A stretch of 64,000 nucleotides of DNA from an uncultured Dorea sp. (GTDB lineage Bacteria > Bacillota > Clostridia > Lachnospirales > Lachnospiraceae): the NCBI GenBank assembly GCA_910585725.1, contig CAJUFA010000006.1:1-64000 (forward strand), in the 5' to 3' direction. Made by a program: the position numbers and the translations under genes. Positions within the stretch are counted from its first letter, which is position 1; each line of letters starts with the position of its first letter. The notes beneath the pieces were generated by a model, which saw nothing but the letters and a program-made list of their open reading frames with translations, searched no databases and had not been told where the DNA came from. Below are positions 59,220 through 64,000 of this stretch, piece after piece.

Positions 59220-60059
59220 TTGGAAAGTGATAACTGGATCGTCCAGAACCTGAATTCTGCGTTGGAAACATGGAATGAAAAGCTGGCGGAGATATGGACG
59301 CTGCTGACACAGAATCCGGAAAACTTTAAGGGCGGTGCGATCTGGCAGGTGATGACAGGGATCAATGACACTCTGAAAGCGATCGGCTATGGACTGCTGG
59401 TACTGTTTTTTGCAGTCGGGATTGTAAGGACCTGTGCAAGCTATGCGGATATGAAAAAACCGGAGCATGCGGTCAAGGCGTTTATCCGTTTTGCACTGGC
59501 ACAGGGTGCGGTAATGCACGGACAGGAACTTTTGACAGCGGTGTTCTCCATTGTCCAGGGGATCGTATCCTCCATTATGGCACGTTCGGGGGCGGCTCAG
59601 GGGATAGCAGAGCTGCCAGCAGAGATCGTGGAGAAGATAGAGTCCGTAGGGATGTTGGAATCCATCCCGCTGTGGATCGTAACACTGCTTGGCAGCCTGC
59701 TGATTACGGTATTGTCATTTATCATGATCCTGACCGTTTATGGCCGGATGTTTAAACTGTATATGTATACAGCGATTGCACCTATTCCCATATCGGCCTT
59801 TGCCGGGGAACCGACACAATCCGTAGGCTTAAATTTTATTCGGTCTTATATAGGGGTATGTCTGGAGGGCGCGGTTATTGCACTGGCGTGTATTATCTTT
59901 TCTGTGTTCGCGGCAAGCCCTCCGGCCATAGGAGACCAGGGCCTGTCGGCAGTAACCATCGTATGGGATTATGTGGGAGAATTGGTGTTTAATCTGTTGG
60001 TATTGGTCGGCGCGGTAAAAGCGTCAGACCGGATTGTGAAAGAAATGATGGGATTATAG
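59220..60059 (+). CDS. VirB6/TrbL-like membrane protein
   Basis: 279 residues with five or six hydrophobic helices: GYGLLVLFFAVGIVRTC, a middle pair (ALAQGAVMHGQELLTAVFSI; LWIVTLLGSLLITVLSFIMIL), then YIGVCLEGAVIALACIIFSVF and LVFNLLVLVGAVKA. It matches the polytopic channel component of Tn1549-type systems. Start TTG 59220 is preceded by AAGAAGGGAG. Located in the standard order between Maff2 and PrgI. Confidence 0.85.
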   Translation: MESDNWIVQNLNSALETWNEKLAEIWTLLTQNPENFKGGAIWQVMTGINDTLKAIGYGLLVLFFAVGIVRTCASYADMKKPEHAVKAFIRFALAQGAVMHGQELLTAVFSIVQGIVSSIMARSGAAQGIAELPAEIVEKIESVGMLESIPLWIVTLLGSLLITVLSFIMILTVYGRMFKLYMYTAIAPIPISAFAGEPTQSVGLNFIRSYIGVCLEGAVIALACIIFSVFAASPPAIGDQGLSAVTIVWDYVGELVFNLLVLVGAVKASDRIVKEMMGL

Positions 60060-60082
60060 GATTATACGAGGAGGAATGATAG

Positions 60083-60538
60083 ATGCATGGAGAAAAAATG
60101 TTGAGTTTTGGAAGCGGGGAAAATGCAACAGAGCTGGCAGTAAAAGTATCCACATATTGCCAGGGAAACCGGCTGTATGTAGGGCTCTATAATCAGGGAG
60201 ATGCCGGATTAGAACCTTTTTCTAATCTGACAGTTAATCTGCCATATCTTCCGGCAGAGTTTAACGAGGGGTACATCAATTGGAACGGCAGCCAGAATCT
60301 GCTGGAATTCATTGAGAGACACCAGCTTGGAAAGGTGCTGCCGGAGAAAGGGTATTCCGGATACTGTAAGTTTGCAAAGGTAGCGTTTGATTTAAATAAG
60401 TTGGCAGAGCTTGACCCGGCAGGCATGGAAGAATACCGGAGCCAATATCAGACAGAGAAGGGCAGCAAAGTACAAAAGAAAGACGGGATACCAAAAAAAG
60501 ATAAACAACCGAAGAAAAAGGAAGGAATGGAGAGGTAA
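60083..60538 (+). CDS. DUF4313 family protein
   Basis: 151 residues. A beta-rich N-terminal domain (NRLYVGLYNQGDAGLEPFSN, LTVNLPYLPAEFNEGYINWN, LEFIERHQLGKVLPEKGYSGY) matches DUF4313, usually found between VirB6 and PrgI genes in these ICEs. The C-terminal ~35 residues are Lys-rich. GAGGAGG lies upstream of the ATG. Function unknown. Confidence 0.8.
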   Translation: MHGEKMLSFGSGENATELAVKVSTYCQGNRLYVGLYNQGDAGLEPFSNLTVNLPYLPAEFNEGYINWNGSQNLLEFIERHQLGKVLPEKGYSGYCKFAKVAFDLNKLAELDPAGMEEYRSQYQTEKGSKVQKKDGIPKKDKQPKKKEGMER

Positions 60539-60544
60539 GTAGGT

Positions 60545-61009
60545 ATGGAAATAAAAATGAATAAAGAGATCCGGGATTATCAGGAATCCATGTTTTTTGG
60601 CCTGAATTTCCGCCAGTTCTTCTGCTCCCTGCTTGCCATCCTTGCGGCGGTAGGGATTTATTTTGGGATGCGGGACCTGGCCGGAGAGGAAGCGATCGGA
60701 TGGCTATGCATGGTCGGAGCGGCGCCCTTTGCAGCATGCGGATTCTTCAAATACCATGGCATGACCGCCGAGCAGTTTCTGTGGGCATTTATAAAATCAG
60801 AGTTTTTGTATCCCAGGAGGCTTCTGTACCGGTCGGAAGATTTGTATTACTCCTGCATGGAGGAAACCATTCTTTTTGGAGAAAAGACGGGAAAGGATGG
60901 AAGCAGGATCCGGAAGAAACAGGAAGAGAAAGCAGAAAAATCAGAGAAGAAGAGGCGCAGAAGAAATAGAAAAAAGAAGAAAAGAAGAGGGAGGGATACC
61001 GATGATTAA
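60545..61009 (+). CDS. prgI: PrgI family protein
   Basis: 154 residues, VirB3-like inner-membrane component of the secretion channel. Two hydrophobic helices (FFCSLLAILAAVGIYFGM; AIGWLCMVGAAPFAACGFF) follow a short N-terminus with KEIRDYQESMFFGLNFRQ. The C-terminal ~40 residues are almost all Lys/Arg/Glu. It overlaps virB4 by eight bases. Confidence 0.88.
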   Translation: MEIKMNKEIRDYQESMFFGLNFRQFFCSLLAILAAVGIYFGMRDLAGEEAIGWLCMVGAAPFAACGFFKYHGMTAEQFLWAFIKSEFLYPRRLLYRSEDLYYSCMEETILFGEKTGKDGSRIRKKQEEKAEKSEKKRRRRNRKKKKRRGRDTDD

Positions 61010-63362
61010 GACACTGAACCAGGCGGTGAAGATGGACCGGGAGAAGTTTCAGGTTCCGAAGTCCGTCCAGCAGGCAGTTCCTATAAAAAGGATCTGGCAG
61101 GACGGGATTTTTCAGGTGGGGAATTGCTTTTCCAAATCGTTCCGGTTCTCGGACATCAACTATTATATTGCAAGCAAGAGCGATAAGATGGAGATGTTCC
61201 TGGATTACTCGGAACTTTTGAATGCGCTGGATTCCGGTTCATCTGTAAAGATCACACTGAATAACCGCAGGATCAATAAAGAAGAGTTTGAGCAGTCACT
61301 CCTGATCCCGATGAAGGGAGACGGTCTGGACAGATACCGGAAGGAATACAATGAAATGCTGCTCTCCAAGGTCAGCGGTACGAATAACAGCATTTGCCAG
61401 GAGCGGTATCTGACTGTCAGCATCCATAAGAAGAATGTGGATGAGGCAAGGACGTATTTTGCCCGTGTGGGAACGGACATCGTTACCCATTTGGCAAAGC
61501 TGTCTTCCACGGCGGAGGAACTGGACGCCGGAGAGCGGTTAGAGATTTTCCGGGATTTCTTTCAGGCAGGGAACCCGCCCTGCTTCCCGTTTGACCTGAA
61601 AGCTTCTGCAAAGAAAGGGGGAAGTTTCAAGGACTGGATCTGCCCGGAGTCCATGGAATTCTATAAAGATTATTTTAAAATCGATGACAGATACGGAAGG
61701 GTGCTGTATATGCAGGATTATGCCAGTTATGTGAAGGATGACATGATTTCCGAGTTATGCGGGTTAAGCCGTGACTTGATGCTGTCCATTGACATCCTCC
61801 CGGTGCCGACAGATGAGGCAGTGCGGGAGATCCAGAACCGTCTCCTTGGGGTAGAGACGAATGTGACGAATTGGCAGAGGCGCCAGAATGCCAATAATAA
61901 CTTCTCCGCAGTGGTGCCTTATGATATGGAACTGCAGAGGAAGGAAACTAAAGAGATGCTGGATGACCTGACCACCAGGGATCAGCGGATGATGTTCGGA
62001 TTGGTGACTATGGTGCATTTGGCAGACAGTAAGAAGCAGTTAAATTCGGATACGGAAACCTTGCTGTCGATAGCGAGAAAGGCTCTCTGCCAGATGTCCG
62101 TATTAAAGTGGCAGCAAGTGGACGGACTCAATACGGTGCTTCCTTATGGCCTTCGAAAGATTCAGGCACTCCGGACACTGACTACGGAATCCACAGCAGT
62201 ATTGATTCCGTTCCACACACAGGAGGTTATGCAGCCGGGCGGGATCTATTACGGGCAGAATGCGGTCAGTAAAAATATGATCGTGGCAGACCGGAGGAAG
62301 CTCCTGAATGGGAATTCTTTCCGCCTTGGAGTCAGCGGTTCCGGTAAGAGTTTCTCAGCAAAAGAAGAGATCGTAGATCTTGCGTTGTCTACAGATGACG
62401 ATATCCTGATCTTAGATCCGGAGTCAGAATTCGTCTCTTTAGTAGAGGCGCTGGAGGGAGAGGTAATCCGCATTTCCGCAACCTCGGATACCCATCTGAA
62501 TGCGTTGGATATGGATGCGGCATATGGGGATGATAAGAATCCATTGATTGAGAAGTCGGAGTTTATCCTGTCATTATTTGAACAACTGGTAGGTGCGGGA
62601 AATCTGTCAGCAAAAGAAAAATCCATCCTGGACCGCTGTACAGCAGATGTTTACCGGGATTATATCCGCAGCGGATACCGGGAAGAGGTGCCGACACTAA
62701 AAGATTTGTACCGGGCATTGATGTTACAGCCGGAGGAAGAGGCAAGAGGGCTTGCATTGTCCTCGGAATTATTTATCAATGGAAGCCTGAACACCTTTGC
62801 ACAGCCGACCAATGTCAATACGAAGAGCCGGATCATTGATTACGATATCCGGGAGCTGGGAGAACAGCTGATGCCCCTTGGCATGCTGGTAACACTGGAC
62901 AGCATTTTCAACCGTGTGATCCAGAACTGGAAGAAGGGAAGGACTACCTGGATTTTTGCAGATGAGTTTTATCTGTTGTTCCGATACCAGTACAGCGCGG
63001 ATTTCTTCTATCGGCTTTACAAGAGAATTCGGAAGTATTATGGCTTTGTGACAGGGTTAACACAGAACGTGGAGGAGCTCCTGAAGTCTGATACTGCTAG
63101 GTTAATGCTCGCCAACAGTGAGTTTCTGATCTTACTCAATCAGGCGAGTACGGATAGGGAGGAACTGGCAAGGCTCTTGAATATTTCGGATAACCAGTTA
63201 TCTTACATTACCAATGTAGGTGCAGGTCATGGGTTGATCCGGTGTTCCGGGAATATCGTTCCGTTTGAAAATACGTTCCCGAAGAATACGAAGCTTTTTG
63301 AGCTGATGTCCACCTCTGCGGCGGATTTCCAGGGGAGAGGGTGGAAGGATGATGGCAAGTAA
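61002..63362 (+). CDS. virB4: VirB4-type secretion ATPase
   Basis: 786-residue ATPase that energises conjugative pilus and channel assembly. N-terminal domain (~1-420) without membrane helices; Walker A LGVSGSGKSFSAKEE (~442), DDDILILDPESEFVSLVEA, Walker B TTWIFADEFYLLFRYQ (~650) and the C-terminal ARLMLANSEFLILLNQAS. ATG 61002 follows GAGGGAGGG and overlaps prgI; the open frame upstream is an Arg/Lys-rich shadow. A terminator follows within 150 bases. Confidence 0.95.
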   Translation: MIKTLNQAVKMDREKFQVPKSVQQAVPIKRIWQDGIFQVGNCFSKSFRFSDINYYIASKSDKMEMFLDYSELLNALDSGSSVKITLNNRRINKEEFEQSLLIPMKGDGLDRYRKEYNEMLLSKVSGTNNSICQERYLTVSIHKKNVDEARTYFARVGTDIVTHLAKLSSTAEELDAGERLEIFRDFFQAGNPPCFPFDLKASAKKGGSFKDWICPESMEFYKDYFKIDDRYGRVLYMQDYASYVKDDMISELCGLSRDLMLSIDILPVPTDEAVREIQNRLLGVETNVTNWQRRQNANNNFSAVVPYDMELQRKETKEMLDDLTTRDQRMMFGLVTMVHLADSKKQLNSDTETLLSIARKALCQMSVLKWQQVDGLNTVLPYGLRKIQALRTLTTESTAVLIPFHTQEVMQPGGIYYGQNAVSKNMIVADRRKLLNGNSFRLGVSGSGKSFSAKEEIVDLALSTDDDILILDPESEFVSLVEALEGEVIRISATSDTHLNALDMDAAYGDDKNPLIEKSEFILSLFEQLVGAGNLSAKEKSILDRCTADVYRDYIRSGYREEVPTLKDLYRALMLQPEEEARGLALSSELFINGSLNTFAQPTNVNTKSRIIDYDIRELGEQLMPLGMLVTLDSIFNRVIQNWKKGRTTWIFADEFYLLFRYQYSADFFYRLYKRIRKYYGFVTGLTQNVEELLKSDTARLMLANSEFLILLNQASTDREELARLLNISDNQLSYITNVGAGHGLIRCSGNIVPFENTFPKNTKLFELMSTSAADFQGRGWKDDGK

Positions 63363-63480
63363 CAGTAAGATTCCATGATCATACAAGAAAAGTTTGAGTT
63401 TTACAATAGATATCTATGAGGATAAGCAGAAATAAAAAAGATTTGCAATACAATAAATTTACAAAAAGAGTTAGATTGAC

Positions 63481-63512
63481 GGGAGCGTTGGCAGCGGCGC
63501 TCCTTATTTTTA
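63481..63512 (+). terminator. Terminator after virB4
   Basis: GGAGCG (63482-63487) / CGCTCC (63498-63503) with TTATTTTT after it, ~120 bases past the virB4 stop. A Shine-Dalgarno for the next gene follows. Confidence 0.65.
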
Positions 63513-63530
63513 TGGAGGGAGTGATTCTAT

Positions 63531-64000
63531 ATGAAATCAACATTATCTGTTCCATTAAAAGAGCAGGAGAATTTGAAAGAGCTGTTCCGTATTCTGGATG
63601 AAAAGGGATTAGAGAAAGAAAAGGGCCAGTTAACGGAGTTAGCGGATTATATAGACAGCATGGACCAGCAATTCGGGAAGGTGCTTGAAGAACTGCAGAC
63701 CGTAAAACAGCAGCTTGACCAGATACAGGAAAAGGGGATCCGGCAGTCCGCATTGAAAGTAGTGGCAAAAGTGGAGGGAAAAGTAAATGACGCGAAAGTA
63801 CAGCTTGCGGTGATTAAGGCAAAATTTATGGATGGGGTGAGCCGGACTCTTACAAGGTTTAAAGAAAAGGGTGTCCTGGCAGTATCACAAACCATTGATT
63901 TCTTAGGAATCCGGCAGGGACTGATGGGGATGAAAAAGCATTTCCATCAATCTGTGGAGAGCGCTGACCGGGGAATTAACCGGCTTGCCAATATCGGAGA
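63531..64000 (+). CDS. Coiled-coil ICE protein (DUF6674-like), cut by window edge
   Basis: The frame starts at ATG 63531 (GGAGGGAGTG upstream) and runs off the window after ~156 codons. The product begins MKSTLSVPLKEQENLKELF and contains heptad-like Leu/Gln segments (MDQQFGKVLEELQTVKQQLD), then Lys-rich helices. This style matches a coiled-coil protein usual after virB4 in Tn1549-type ICEs (I recall it as DUF6674, not certain). Soluble, possibly a scaffold of the secretion apparatus. The C-terminus lies outside. Confidence 0.7.
   Translation, partial: MKSTLSVPLKEQENLKELFRILDEKGLEKEKGQLTELADYIDSMDQQFGKVLEELQTVKQQLDQIQEKGIRQSALKVVAKVEGKVNDAKVQLAVIKAKFMDGVSRTLTRFKEKGVLAVSQTIDFLGIRQGLMGMKKHFHQSVESADRGINRLANIG

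Larger units (their letters stand above)
17730..64000. mobile_element. Tn1549-type integrative conjugative element, left part
   Basis: From the break in the pilin gene to the right edge, the content changes to ICE genes: ParM/ParR, MobC, MOBP relaxase, PcfB, VirD4, Maff2, VirB6-like, PrgI, VirB4 and many small DUF proteins typical of clostridial ICEs. No integrase is present, so the right end lies outside. The left boundary is inferred; a hairpin CACCCC-ctattat-GGGGTG (17732-17750) and a 14-base repeat GGCGTAAAATGTGT (17765-17778, 17808-17821) mark the area. The AT-rich defence-like island may be separate cargo or a neighbouring insertion. Confidence 0.75.

Overview
The window reads as a chromosomal piece of a Gram-positive, endospore-forming Clostridia, most likely a Lachnospiraceae gut bacterium. 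The left third carries a BofA-type sporulation regulator, a CwlD-like cortex amidase, a GH18/SH3 cell-wall enzyme, MecA, PerR with a reverse rubrerythrin, a DUF1858 redox protein and a Tad pilus operon. The right two thirds are a Tn1549-type integrative and conjugative element (ICE) of the sort common in this family. No rRNA, tRNA or CRISPR array was recognised.

Layout. 1-2.7 kb: a transposase fragment, a GntR regulator and an AI-2E family permease. 2.7-4.05 kb: a small graveyard of toxin-antitoxin parts (frameshifted HEPN gene, two copies of a YgiT-type zinc-finger antitoxin end, an antitoxin tail) framed by inverted and direct repeats. 4.08-13.4 kb: ordinary core genes (rubrerythrin, PerR, NlpC/P60, DUF1858, MecA, GH18, amidase, Sua5, DUF2508, BofA). 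13.4-17.77 kb: tadZ-tadA-tadB-tadC and an Flp pilin gene that breaks off after its signal motif and the start of its membrane helix. I read that break as the probable left junction of the ICE.

17.9-22.95 kb: a compact AT-rich island. A nested, GC-richer structured segment is followed by four tightly spaced genes: a TIR-like (CAP12/PCTIR type) protein, a GHKL-type ATPase, a large protein with a phosphoribosyltransferase-like PRPP loop and a possible STAS-like N-terminal region, and an unrecognised protein. This is the best candidate here for an undescribed (probably antiphage) system. It runs into a heavily decayed DprA/Smf-like gene on the other strand.

24-41 kb: ICE cargo and maintenance. 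It holds decayed DUF4240, DUF5688, an XRE regulator with twin palindromic operators, a ParM/ParR-type actin segregation pair, an RHH protein with a long acidic tail, a cytosine DNA methyltransferase, an amidoligase plus gamma-glutamylcyclotransferase pair, a 1583-residue SpaA/Cna-B adhesin with a class B sortase, and an eight-unit ~75-bp tandem repeat. 41-50.4 kb: VOC protein, MetK, DUF3991/TOPRIM protein, a mosaic family of module-sharing proteins, an adenine/N4 DNA methyltransferase and small DUF proteins. 51.3-63.4 kb: the transfer module (MobC, MOBP relaxase, PcfB, ArdC-like, VirD4, Maff2, VirB6-like, PrgI, VirB4). The integrase and right end are outside the window.

The ICE genes work together as relaxosome (MobC, relaxase), coupling protein (PcfB, VirD4), type IV secretion core (Maff2, VirB6, PrgI, VirB4), partitioning (ParM/ParR), host-defence evasion (two DNA methyltransferases, ArdC-like protein, perhaps its own SAM synthetase) and surface adhesion. 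All family calls rest on motif recognition by eye; no database search was possible.
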